From: Desulfobacteraceae bacterium
Lineage (GTDB): Bacteria > Desulfobacterota > Desulfobacteria > Desulfobacterales > Desulfosalsimonadaceae
Direction of reading: 5' to 3'
Length of the DNA stretch: 46,399 nt
NCBI GenBank assembly: GCA_011390415.1
Contig: JAABSL010000292.1
Coordinates: 1-46,399 of the forward strand
Made by a program: the position numbers and the translations under genes. This document shows, one piece after another, positions 8,183-15,736 of this stretch. Position 1 is the first letter of the stretch; the number at the start of each line of letters is the position of its first letter. The notes under the pieces were generated by a model. The model had not been told where the DNA came from. It saw nothing but the letters and a program-made list of their open reading frames with translations, and made no database searches.

Positions 8183-8640
8183 AAATCTTTTTTATTGGCC
8201 CGCTCTATTTCACGCTTCATTTCCCGTTCCTTGATGGCGTGCCGTTTGTCATATTTACGCTTGCCCCGGGCAAGCCCGATAGTCACTTTGGCCTTGCCCC
8301 GTTTAAAATATACTTTTAACGGAATGATTGAAAATCCTTTTTCCCGGACTTTGGCTTCCATCCGTTTCAGTTCCGATTTATGCAGCAAAAGCTTTCGCGG
8401 GCGGTCCGGGTCATGGTTATCATAATAGGCAAAGGGGTAGGCACTGATATTCATCTGATGAAGATACAGTTCGCCGTTATCGATCCTGCCGTAGGCGTCT
8501 TTCAGGTTGGCCCGCCCGTCCCGGAGGGATTTGACTTCCGTGCCCAGCAGGACCATTCCCGCTTCAACCTCTTCTGAAATCGAATAATCATGCCAGGCTT
8601 TCCGGTTCTTCGTGACAATTTTAATGTGGTCGTTTTCCAT
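8179..8640 (-). CDS. smpB: SsrA-binding protein SmpB
   Basis: A 153-aa protein of normal family length. It has the SmpB OB-fold core HDYSISEEVEAGMVLLGTEV followed by KSLRDGRANLKDAYGRI, and the basic C-terminal tail (KRKYDKRHAIKEREMKRE) that inserts into the empty mRNA channel of stalled ribosomes. It binds tmRNA, whose gene is 6 kb away in this window, and directs trans-translation. Start ATG 8640. The gene converges on the outer-membrane barrel gene with a 4-nt overlap of the two stop codons and no visible terminator between them. Confidence 0.96.
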   Translation of the reverse strand: MENDHIKIVTKNRKAWHDYSISEEVEAGMVLLGTEVKSLRDGRANLKDAYGRIDNGELYLHQMNISAYPFAYYDNHDPDRPRKLLLHKSELKRMEAKVREKGFSIIPLKVYFKRGKAKVTIGLARGKRKYDKRHAIKEREMKREIERANKKDF

Positions 8641-8674
8641 ATAAAGGCTCTCTCAAGTCCGGGCTGCGCTCAAC

Positions 8675-10456
8675 TCAGGCGCTGTCTTTGTTTTCGTCAT
8701 AGGTGCCGTTAGCGAGTATTTCGCCGTAGGTGTCTGTTATCAGTTGCATCGTATCGAGGGCGGATGTCTGTTTGAGCACCTCTTTTAAAAATATTTTTGC
8801 TTCCTTGACGCTGATTTTCCGGATTATATTTTTAATTCCGGGTATGGACTGGGGGGCCATGCTGAACGCGTCCAGGCCAAGGCCCAGCAGAATGGGGAGA
8901 TTGATGATCTCCGATGCCATTTCACCGCACATGAATGTTTTTATTTTTTTCTTTTTGCCGGCATCCACGACCTGCTTGATCAGGCGAATGACTGCCGGGT
9001 GCAGGGGATTGTAAAGGTATGCCACATGGCGATTCACCCGATCGATGGCCAGGGTGTACTGTACCAGATCATTGGTCCCGATACTGAAAAAATCGACCAG
9101 GTCGGCCATCTCCTCCGCCATGATTGCCGCGGACGGGATTTCGATCATAATGCCGATGGGTATGTCCCGATTATACGCCAGTCCTTCTTTTTCCAGGGAT
9201 TCGGCGGCTTCATCGATTATCTTGTAAGTCTGGCGGATTTCTTCGCATCCGGATATCATGGGGATCAGTAACTGCACATTGCCGTATGCCGCCGCCCGCA
9301 GGATCGCCCGGAGCTGGGTTTTAAATATATCCGGTTTTTGCAGGCAGAACCGGATCGCCCGGAGGCCTAAGGACGGATTGGCCTCTTCCGGCGGAGACAT
9401 TGCGGTAATCGCCTTGTCGCCATTAATGTCCAGGGTGCGGATAATGACCGGGTCCGGCGCCATGAGCTCCGCCACTTCTCGATACTGATTAAAAAGTTCC
9501 TGTTCATCCGGAAAATGGGTTCGTCCCAGGTAGAGAAATTCGGTTCTGAACAGACCGATGCCTTCTCCGCCATGATCTTTAACCGCCACGATTTCCTCGG
9601 GCAGCTCAATGTTGCCCATAATGGTAAATGGATGACCGTCCGCACTGGTTGCCGGCAGGTCGCTGGTTCGGAGAATGTGCGCCTTGCGTGTTTCGTATCG
9701 TTTGCTCAGTTCATCATATCGAATCAGGGTTTCTTCTTCCGGGTCAACAATAACAATGCCCTGGGATCCGTCCACAATGATGATGCTGTCATTTTTGATG
9801 ATCTGGGTGGCGTTGTCGAGTCCGAGTACCGCGGGGATTTCAAGGGTGCGGGCAATAATGCTGGTATGTGACGCTTTTCCTCCGCGATCCGTGATAAATC
9901 CCATGATCTTTTCAAGCTGAATCTGACTGGTTTCCGCCGGGGAAAGGGTGTGGGCCACCAGTATCACCCGTTTGTCAATATTGGATATATTGACGTCCTT
10001 GCGGCCCACCAGATTTCTCATGATGCGTTCGGACACATGCTCGATATCCGCGGACCGGGATTTGAGGTAGGGGTCTTCGATATTCTTGAACATGGATTTT
10101 GCCTGGGATGTGGCTTCCCTGAGCGCCCACTCCGCGTTGATCATTTCATTTTCTATAAGATCAATGGCTTTGCCGTAGAGCATTTTGTCTTTGTGGAGCA
10201 GCAGGTGGGTTTCCAGGATGCCGGAATGTTGACGGAGGTCTTCCGGAACCCCTTTGATAATGTCTGACAGTTCATTTCTGGCAATGGTCACCGCACTCTT
10301 AAACCGGTTGATTTCTTTTTTGACCAGATCGGGGGTGATTGCGTATTTTTCAATAACATCAACCCCTTCTTTATCCACCAGATATGCCTTACCAATGCAG
10401 ATTCCCGGTGCACCGCTGATTCCTTTTAAAATGATTTCCGTCGTATCCGATGGCAT
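8675..10456 (-). CDS. ptsI: Phosphoenolpyruvate-protein phosphotransferase (PTS Enzyme I)
   Basis: A 593-aa cytoplasmic enzyme that takes phosphate from PEP and passes it to HPr. The domains are complete: the N-terminal HPr-binding and phospho-His region with active-site His197 in GGKASHTSIIART, then the PEP-binding TIM barrel with EGIGLFRTEFLYLGR and the late-sequence MCGEMASE containing the conserved Cys. Start ATG 10456 abuts the stop of ptsH (TAGATG), so translation is coupled. No sugar-specific EII gene is present in the window. A regulatory role or a partner encoded elsewhere is possible; that is inference. Confidence 0.96.
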   Translation of the reverse strand: MPSDTTEIILKGISGAPGICIGKAYLVDKEGVDVIEKYAITPDLVKKEINRFKSAVTIARNELSDIIKGVPEDLRQHSGILETHLLLHKDKMLYGKAIDLIENEMINAEWALREATSQAKSMFKNIEDPYLKSRSADIEHVSERIMRNLVGRKDVNISNIDKRVILVAHTLSPAETSQIQLEKIMGFITDRGGKASHTSIIARTLEIPAVLGLDNATQIIKNDSIIIVDGSQGIVIVDPEEETLIRYDELSKRYETRKAHILRTSDLPATSADGHPFTIMGNIELPEEIVAVKDHGGEGIGLFRTEFLYLGRTHFPDEQELFNQYREVAELMAPDPVIIRTLDINGDKAITAMSPPEEANPSLGLRAIRFCLQKPDIFKTQLRAILRAAAYGNVQLLIPMISGCEEIRQTYKIIDEAAESLEKEGLAYNRDIPIGIMIEIPSAAIMAEEMADLVDFFSIGTNDLVQYTLAIDRVNRHVAYLYNPLHPAVIRLIKQVVDAGKKKKIKTFMCGEMASEIINLPILLGLGLDAFSMAPQSIPGIKNIIRKISVKEAKIFLKEVLKQTSALDTMQLITDTYGEILANGTYDENKDSA

Positions 10457-10744
10457 CTATCTCTTTTCCTCAAAGTTGTTTTCAAAGAGGGTGATTATTT
10501 CATTCAGTATGTCCATGTCATCCGGCGTTTCAATTTTTAATGTCACTTCCGTGCCCTTGAGACAGGCAAGGGACAGGATGTCGATAATGCTGGATGCATC
10601 TACCTGCTCGTCTTCTCTGCACAGCCATACGTCTGATTTCGCTTTTATTGCAACTTTGGCAATCATGGCTGCCGGCCTGGCGTGAAGGCCGAGCTCATTT
10701 TTTACGATCGCTTGTCTGCTCAGGTTGTTCCCTAACATGTTCAT
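10457..10744 (-). CDS. ptsH: Phosphocarrier protein HPr
   Basis: A 95-aa HPr. Active-site His21 lies in ELGLHARPAAMIAK. The regulatory-serine region is DASSIIDILSLA (Ser51/52, corresponding to Ser46 of classical HPr), so control by an HPr kinase is possible if one is encoded elsewhere. It receives phosphate from Enzyme I, encoded immediately downstream. ATG 10744 and ATG 10738 are both possible starts. The 493 bp upstream are shared with the divergent selenoprotein gene. Confidence 0.95.
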   Translation of the reverse strand: MNMLGNNLSRQAIVKNELGLHARPAAMIAKVAIKAKSDVWLCREDEQVDASSIIDILSLACLKGTEVTLKIETPDDMDILNEIITLFENNFEEKR

Positions 10745-11237
10745 TTTTTTAATAATAGATCATAAAATAAATTTTAAAGCTAACATGCGGAGCTTGCACT
10801 TGTCAAACGAAATTTTGGACTAAAATACTAAAAAGCTATTGAAACTATTGAAAATAATTTTATTTCTACGATGCAGAAGAAAAACGGGTTATGCCATTCT
10901 TTTTCCCCTGTTTTGAGCGATTTGTCGAGCAGTTTCCACATTCAGGACGGCTGCACGCAAATGCTGACGACAGGGTTCAGTTTTTCATGGTTTTTTGAAT
11001 TAAACAAAGGAATTCGGAATTGCAATCTTTTTAGGCTGTATGGAGATAAAAATTGCCGGATGATCCGGATGCCGATCATCCGGCTGTTGAACAATGTCAC
11101 AAGCCCGCAGTTAAGTAAATCATTGACAAGAATCGGGGCGGCTGATATTTCTATTCAGTGTTTAATGTTCTCAAATAATTGGATTTGTTGGTTATTTGAA
11201 GGGGCCGGGTTAATCTTTTTGACGAAGGAGGTTGCAT
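10745..11237. other. Gene-free divergent region between ptsH and the selenoprotein gene
   Basis: No credible protein gene. A 142-codon + frame here (10871-11299) lacks a ribosome-binding site and has no family resemblance. The ptsH promoter should lie at the left end and the selenoprotein promoter at the right. The main visible structure is the perfect hairpin at 11055-11084. Confidence 0.5.
11055..11084 (-). terminator. Perfect GC-rich hairpin with T-run on the minus strand
   Basis: GCCGGATGATC (11055-11065) and GATCATCCGGC (11074-11084) are exact reverse complements around an 8-nt loop. Read on the minus strand the stem is followed by AATTTTTATC, the form of a Rho-independent terminator. 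No minus-strand gene is visible upstream of it, so it may insulate ptsH or end an unrecognised antisense or small RNA. Confidence 0.5.
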
Positions 11238-11465
11238 ATGGCAGCAAAGATTCGGATTTTTGGCAAGTCGACGTGACCGTTTACCAATGCAGCTCGTGAA
11301 GCGTATGCAAAAAAGGATGTTGAGGTCGAATATATTGATGTGCTTTTAAATGATGAAAATATGGAAGCCATGCTCAAATTGTCGGACGGCAGCCGCCGGG
11401 TGCCTGTGATCGAAGACGGGGGCAATATTGACATCGGCTTTAACGGCAGGAGCTGACGCGTTTAA
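11238..11465 (+). CDS. Uxx-star family glutaredoxin-like selenoprotein, two in-frame UGA (Sec) codons
   Basis: A 75-aa thioredoxin-fold redox protein if UGA is read as selenocysteine. AAGGAGG (11225-11231) sits 6 nt before ATG 11238. The N-terminus is MAAKIRIFGKST then UGA (11274-11276, Sec13) then PFTNAAREAY: Sec-Pro-Phe-Thr occupies the place of the glutaredoxin Cys-Pro-x-Cys site. The frame continues through VEYIDVLLND and the cis-Pro loop SRRVPVIEDGG to IGFNGRS, all typical of the family. A second UGA (11454-11456, Sec73) is followed by Arg, Val and UAA. As I recall, the family name refers to just such a Sec two residues before the stop. Each UGA has a SECIS-like hairpin at the right distance. 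If the second UGA were a plain stop, the gene would end at 11456. The selenium machinery is not in the window. Confidence 0.85.
11288..11308 (+). promoter_or_regulatory. Bacterial SECIS-like element for the first UGA
   Basis: TGCAGCT, loop CGTGA, then AGC-GTA-TGCA: a 7-bp stem with a 3-nt bulge on the 3' side. The apical loop begins 18 nt after UGA 11274-11276 and has G as its second base. Both features fit the bacterial SECIS consensus (loop about 16-37 nt from UGA, G in the first two loop bases) recognised by SelB. Confidence 0.6.
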
Positions 11466-11469
11466 TTAT

Positions 11470-11486
11470 ATCGGCAGGGTGCCGGT
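11470..11486 (+). promoter_or_regulatory. Bacterial SECIS-like element for the second UGA
   Basis: ATCGGCA, loop GGG, TGCCGGT: a 7-bp stem with one T-G wobble. The loop begins 20 nt after UGA 11454-11456, almost the same spacing as the first element, and is all G. It lies just after the UAA at 11463-11465. Confidence 0.55.
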
Positions 11487-11497
11487 TCAGAAACATT

Positions 11498-11624
11498 GAT
11501 GGCGTCGTTAAAAGTCCCATCTACTGCGTTGTAACGGTTTTTCAGGTTTTCAATATACTACCTGTATTATTTCAATCCTGAAAAACCATTACGCCTTGTA
11601 TATGGAACTTTTTACTTAGCCATC
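11498..11624. repeat. 127-bp imperfect palindromic repeat (GATGGC...GCCATC)
   Basis: The left arm begins GATGGCGTCGTTAAAAGTCC. The reverse complement of the right arm begins GATGGCTAAGTAAAAAGTTC. The arms stay parallel for about 52 bp, including a shared GTTTTTCAGG. It could fold as one long hairpin between the selenoprotein gene and the LOG gene. A short relative lies at 17060-17097. I associate such elements with Desulfobacterales intergenic repeats; this is recollection, not a search. Confidence 0.7.
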
Positions 11625-11678
11625 CAAGTTCCTTTTTATAAAATCACCAATATTAAATAAAAAAATAAACAGGGTAAA

Positions 11679-12335
11679 ATGGAAAAACAATATCTGATAG
11701 ACGAAATGGGGCTTAGCGAATCCTGGCGCATATTCCGGATTATGGGCGAATTCGTTGAGGGCGTAGAGGAAATGCATGACGTCGGACCGGCGGTGAGTAT
11801 TTTTGGCTCCGCCCGGATAACCGCGGATAATCCGTATTATCAGGATGCGGTTAAAATTTCGGGAATGCTGGCGGAAAATGGGTTTGCCGTGATTACCGGC
11901 GGCGGCGGCGGCATCATGGAAGCGGCCAATAAGGGCGCGGCGGAGAAAAATGGAAAGTCAGTGGGGCTGAACATTGTGCTGCCCATGGAACAGAAACCGA
12001 ATCCATATTCCAATATCAAAGTTGAGTTTAATTATTTTTTTGTACGAAAAGTCATGTTTGTTAAATATGCCATGGCATATGTAATTTTACCGGGGGGCTT
12101 CGGGACCCTGGATGAACTGTTTGAGGCCGTTACATTGATTCAGACCAAACGGGTAAAGCCGCTGCCGGTTATTTTATTCGGTTCGGAATACTGGGGCGGC
12201 CTGGTGGAATGGATTAAAAGCCGGCTGCTGGAAGGTAAATTTATTTCGCCCCGGGATCTGGATATTATCAAACTGACCGATGATCCTGAAGAAGTATTAC
12301 ATATTGTGCAAAGCGTGCATGCGCTGGTTTCATAA
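11679..12335 (+). CDS. LOG-family (TIGR00730) Rossmann-fold nucleotide phosphoribohydrolase
   Basis: A 218-aa cytoplasmic protein of the lysine-decarboxylase-like LOG family. Both signature motifs are present: GGGGGIMEAANKGA near residues 73-86 and PGGFGTLDE at 138-146. In characterised members these form the active site that cleaves nucleoside 5'-monophosphates to free base and ribose 5-phosphate (the cytokinin-activating reaction). In bacteria like this the physiological substrate is uncertain. The misnomer lysine decarboxylase should not be used. The start at ATG 11679 follows an AT-rich leader with no strong Shine-Dalgarno. It may lead a transcription unit with the methyltransferase and SpmAB genes. 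Confidence 0.9.
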   Translation: MEKQYLIDEMGLSESWRIFRIMGEFVEGVEEMHDVGPAVSIFGSARITADNPYYQDAVKISGMLAENGFAVITGGGGGIMEAANKGAAEKNGKSVGLNIVLPMEQKPNPYSNIKVEFNYFFVRKVMFVKYAMAYVILPGGFGTLDELFEAVTLIQTKRVKPLPVILFGSEYWGGLVEWIKSRLLEGKFISPRDLDIIKLTDDPEEVLHIVQSVHALVS

Positions 12336-12374
12336 ACATACTGCACCTATAACCAAAAAGGCTTGTTCAGATCG

Positions 12375-13535
12375 ATGAATACCATTCACCGGGTGTTGTT
12401 TCAAAATGCAAAAAATATGAAAGCGATAAAATCCGGAAGCATTGATCTGATGGTCACTTCTCCGCCGTATCCCATGATCGAAATGTGGGATGACGTGTTT
12501 AAAGACAAGAATCCCGAAATCCAGAAGGCGCTTTGCGAAAAAAACGGGGATGCGGCATTTGAAATGATGCATCAGGCCCTGGATGCGGTCTGGACGGAAG
12601 TGGTCCGCGTATTGAGAACCGGCGGGTTTGCCTGCATTAATATCGGCGACGCCACCCGAACCGTGAATGGTCATTTCAGGCTGTATCCGAATCATTCCAG
12701 AATTCAATCCGCCTTGCATCAAAAGGGATTATCCACGTTGCCGGCGGTGATCTGGCGAAAGCAGACCAATGCGCCCAATAAATTTATGGGGTCCGGGGTG
12801 TTGCCGGCCGGCGCCTATGTGACCCTGGAGCATGAGTATGTGCTGATATTCCGGAAAGGGGGCAAGCGGGAATTTATCACCGCAAATGACCGGTTGGACC
12901 GGCAAAACAGCGCCCTGTTCTGGGAGGAACGAAACCAGTGGTTTTCGGATGTGTGGATGGATTTGAAAGGGGCCCGGCAGGGCCTGGTCGACAAGAATGT
13001 CCGGAAAAGGAGCGGCGCCTTTCCCTTTGAACTGCCGTACCGCCTGATCAACATGTATTCCGTAAAAGGGGATACGGTGCTTGATCCGTTTCTGGGAACC
13101 GGCACCACCATGCTGGCCGCCATGGCCTCCGGCCGCAACAGCATAGGCGTTGAAATTGATCAGAATTTTAAAGAAATCATCGATGCCCAGTTTGAATCCA
13201 TTGTGGATTTTTCCAATGACCATATCAGCCAGCGGCTCCGGCGGCATGAAGCGTTTGTTGCGGAGCGGTTGCAGACCCAAAAGCCGTTCAAACATTATAA
13301 TTGCCATTACGGGTTTCCGGTGATCATGAACCAGGAAAAAAATCTGATGTTCAATTATTTGACCGCGGCGCGCAAAACAGATCCCGGCTGCTATGAAGTG
13401 GATTATTCAGACGAACCCATGTTTAACAGTATTGTCGTGACACCAGCACCAGCATCAACACCGGAGGTGCCGGAACAGCGTACCGGCCCCAAAAATGAAA
13501 AGAAAAAATTTGAGCAGCTGGAATTAAAACTTTGA
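12375..13535 (+). CDS. Orphan site-specific DNA methyltransferase (amino-MTase, SPPY type)
   Basis: A 386-aa S-adenosylmethionine-dependent DNA methyltransferase. Catalytic motif IV TSPPYP is at residues 28-33 and precedes the SAM-binding motif I DPFLGTGTT at 237-245, the beta-class order. SPPY is commonest in N4-cytosine enzymes but also occurs in N6-adenine enzymes, so the modified base is open. The C-terminal 120 residues after motif I are extra and may contribute to target recognition. ATG 12375 is chosen over TTG 12363 because the protein MNTIHRVLFQNAKNMK begins naturally there. No restriction endonuclease lies nearby, so it is probably a solitary, regulatory-type enzyme. The stop overlaps the next start. 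Confidence 0.88.
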   Translation: MNTIHRVLFQNAKNMKAIKSGSIDLMVTSPPYPMIEMWDDVFKDKNPEIQKALCEKNGDAAFEMMHQALDAVWTEVVRVLRTGGFACINIGDATRTVNGHFRLYPNHSRIQSALHQKGLSTLPAVIWRKQTNAPNKFMGSGVLPAGAYVTLEHEYVLIFRKGGKREFITANDRLDRQNSALFWEERNQWFSDVWMDLKGARQGLVDKNVRKRSGAFPFELPYRLINMYSVKGDTVLDPFLGTGTTMLAAMASGRNSIGVEIDQNFKEIIDAQFESIVDFSNDHISQRLRRHEAFVAERLQTQKPFKHYNCHYGFPVIMNQEKNLMFNYLTAARKTDPGCYEVDYSDEPMFNSIVVTPAPASTPEVPEQRTGPKNEKKKFEQLELKL

Positions 13536-14836
13536 ATATCGTCTTTTTCTTAATTGTTCTGATCGCATTTGTTTTTGCCGGGTGGCGGCAGATTGCCTGG
13601 ACACCGGTGGAAGGGGCAACGGCGCCCATTGAGGCACTGTCGATTGCCATGGTGGAGTCCGCCAGCGGTGCCGTGGAACTGGCCATTGGTCTGGTGGGGG
13701 TGATGACCCTGTTTCTGGGATTGATGAAAATAGCGGAAGCCGGCGGGCTTCTTAAAGTGATTTCCCGTCTGATCCGGCCGCTGATGGTGCGGCTGTTTCC
13801 GGATGTGCCGCCGGATCACCCGGCCATGGGCGCCATGATTTTAAACATGTCCGCCAACGCGCTGGGGCTTGGCAATGCGGCCACACCGTTCGGCATACGG
13901 GCCATGCAGGAACTGGACAAGCTGAATCCGAACAAAGGCACGGCCACGGATGCCATGGCATTGTTTCTGGCCATCAACACCTCGAGCATCACATTGCTGC
14001 CCACCGGCGTTATTGCGCTGCGCGCGGCAGCAGGGTCCGCGGACCCCGCCGGTATTCTTCCCACCACGCTGTTTGCCACTATGGGGTCCACAACAGTGGC
14101 GATTATTGCCGCCAAGCTGTATTGCCGGTTTACCCGAGTAAAAAACCAATCAGATCCGGCAAAAGCCGCAGAAACGGAAGAAATTGTCGAAGATGCCGGC
14201 AGCGCCGGCAGTCGGGCCGAGGCGTTCTCATCGTCCGGCTATCCCGCATGGGTCAGCGTTATCTCGCTGGGCGTGCTTGCTTCATTTATTCCGTTAACTG
14301 TTATTTACGGAAAAGTGATTTCTCCCTGGATTATTCCCTCGCTGATGATCGGTTTTCTGACGTTCGGAGTCATTCGCCGGGTTCCCATCTATGAAGCGTT
14401 TGTGGAGGGCGCCAAAGAGGGATTCCAGGTGGCCATTAAAATTATTCCCTACCTGGTGGCTATTCTGGTGGCGGTGGGCATGTTTCGGGCCAGCGGCGCC
14501 ATGGATACCATGGTGTCATTTTTAGGGGTATGGACCGGAAAAGTCGGTCTGCCGGCGGAAGCGCTGCCCATGGCCCTGCTGCGGCCGCTGTCCGGGTCCG
14601 GGGCTTATGGCATACTGGCATCCATTATCAATGATCCGGCTATCGGTCCGGACAGTTATGCCGGGTATCTGGTCAGTACGCTGCAGGGGTCCACCGAAAC
14701 AACATTTTATGTTCTGGCGGTCTATTTCGGCGCGGTCCAGGTGAAACGACTGCGGCACGCCCTGGCAGCGGCTTTGACCGCCGATATCGCCGGGGTGGCT
14801 TTTGCGGTGATTGCCTGTTATTATATGTTTGGGTGA
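13532..14836 (+). CDS. SpmA-SpmB fusion, nucleoside-recognition (Gate) domain membrane protein
   Basis: A 434-aa integral membrane protein combining two Gate-type domains. Residues 1-210 resemble SpmA (NMSANALGLGNAATPFGIRAM, AINTSSITLLPTGVIALRAA). After a charged linker, residues 240-434 resemble SpmB (LRPLSGSGAYGILASI, STLQGSTETTFYVLAVYFG). In Bacillus the two are separate spore-maturation genes. In non-sporulating Gram-negatives the fusion is common and its role is unknown, possibly transport of a nucleoside-like or cell-wall solute. The start is an unusual TTG at 13532, overlapping the methyltransferase stop (TTGA). No later ATG keeps the first TM helix. Confidence 0.87.
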   Translation: MNIVFFLIVLIAFVFAGWRQIAWTPVEGATAPIEALSIAMVESASGAVELAIGLVGVMTLFLGLMKIAEAGGLLKVISRLIRPLMVRLFPDVPPDHPAMGAMILNMSANALGLGNAATPFGIRAMQELDKLNPNKGTATDAMALFLAINTSSITLLPTGVIALRAAAGSADPAGILPTTLFATMGSTTVAIIAAKLYCRFTRVKNQSDPAKAAETEEIVEDAGSAGSRAEAFSSSGYPAWVSVISLGVLASFIPLTVIYGKVISPWIIPSLMIGFLTFGVIRRVPIYEAFVEGAKEGFQVAIKIIPYLVAILVAVGMFRASGAMDTMVSFLGVWTGKVGLPAEALPMALLRPLSGSGAYGILASIINDPAIGPDSYAGYLVSTLQGSTETTFYVLAVYFGAVQVKRLRHALAAALTADIAGVAFAVIACYYMFG

Positions 14837-14858
14837 TAATTATTTTTTCCCAGGGCCC

Positions 14859-15368
14859 TTATCCCCACCGCCCGTTTTTTTTATCCAGATCAATGGTATC
14901 ATCATCTTCATCAGATGCCTGCTTTTGTCTCCGCGGTTCTGTATATTCATACATCCGGTTTTCCTGAATCAATGCGGTGAGAACCCAGTTGGCAATACTG
15001 ATCAGCAGCGATCCGAAGATGGCGGTCCAGAATCCGGTGACCGTAAGTCCCGAGATAAGACCGGAGGCCATTTTCAGCATGAGGGCGTTGATGATGAACG
15101 TAAACAGTCCCAGGCTCATCACGTTGATGGGCAAGGTCAGGATCAGCAGCAAGGGGCGGAAAACCATGTTTAAAATGCCTAAAACGGCCGCGCCGAAAAC
15201 CGCGGCAAAAAAGTTCTGTACATGAATTCCTTCCAGCATAAAGGCGGCAAACAGCACCGCCCCGGTCAGGCACAGCCATTTGATCAACAGCCGGCCCAGC
15301 ATCTGCCTGTCAAAATTTCCGCCATGGGGGGATTGCTTATAATATTTTGTAATTCTAATGTGTCGCAT
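14859..15368 (-). CDS. Phage-holin-family (superfamily IV, PF04020-like) small membrane protein
   Basis: A 169-aa protein. Four hydrophobic helices fall between residues 28 and 140. The signature stretch is AVLGILNMVFRPLLLILTLP followed by NVMSLGLFTFIINALML, typical of the membrane family annotated phage holin family 4. Despite the name there is no phage gene around it; most members are chromosomal envelope proteins of unknown function. The C-terminal 35 residues are highly charged (DEDDDTIDLDKKNGRWG). ATG 15368 has AGGA upstream; ATG 15303 (MLGRLLIKW) is an alternative. The gene overlaps the upstream minus-strand gene by 14 nt. Confidence 0.8.
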   Translation of the reverse strand: MRHIRITKYYKQSPHGGNFDRQMLGRLLIKWLCLTGAVLFAAFMLEGIHVQNFFAAVFGAAVLGILNMVFRPLLLILTLPINVMSLGLFTFIINALMLKMASGLISGLTVTGFWTAIFGSLLISIANWVLTALIQENRMYEYTEPRRQKQASDEDDDTIDLDKKNGRWG

Positions 15369-15651
15369 GGATCGTCCTGCCGTTAATGGTAATGGTTATT
15401 TTATTGTCTGTCCCGGTTGAGATGACGATGTCATCCGGTCCGCCGCCGCGCAGTTCCGGAACGGTTGATCGCAGCCAGGCAAAATCAAGATTTTCCAGAG
15501 CTTCTTTTAAAAGGGATATTTCAGATTCCAGAATTTTTGTATTTTCAGGTGCCGATGCGTCTGATTTAAAATAATTTGAAATCAGCTGGGTATATTTTCG
15601 TTTGGTTGCCGTTTGAATGCAGTGGCGGCTTACGTCTAGCTGGATTTTCAT
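15355..15651 (-). CDS. Hypothetical protein, 98 aa
   Basis: Not recognised. From ATG 15651 (MKIQLDVSRHCIQTATKRKY) it encodes a soluble protein with no signal or TM segment. The first 60 residues are predicted helical and charged. A Gly-rich turn (ELRGGGPDDIVIS) leads into a short beta-type tail (NKITITINGRTIHATH). Overlap with the downstream membrane-protein gene suggests they are co-transcribed. Upstream in-frame ATG 15699 would add MLYCYHLIKPTGIEER, which looks less like a conserved start. It is divergent from bioA, with less than 90 bp between starts. Confidence 0.6.
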   Translation of the reverse strand: MKIQLDVSRHCIQTATKRKYTQLISNYFKSDASAPENTKILESEISLLKEALENLDFAWLRSTVPELRGGGPDDIVISTGTDNKITITINGRTIHATH

Positions 15652-15736
15652 ACGTTCTTCGATGCCTGTTGGTTTTATTAAATGGTAACAATATAACATA
15701 GGAAAATGTACTATAGCAAGGAGGTTGGATTAACAA

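Noticed and set aside
10871-11299. 142-codon + frame overlapping the selenoprotein gene
   Set aside because: No ribosome-binding site or recognisable domain, and it runs into the well-supported selenoprotein in another frame.
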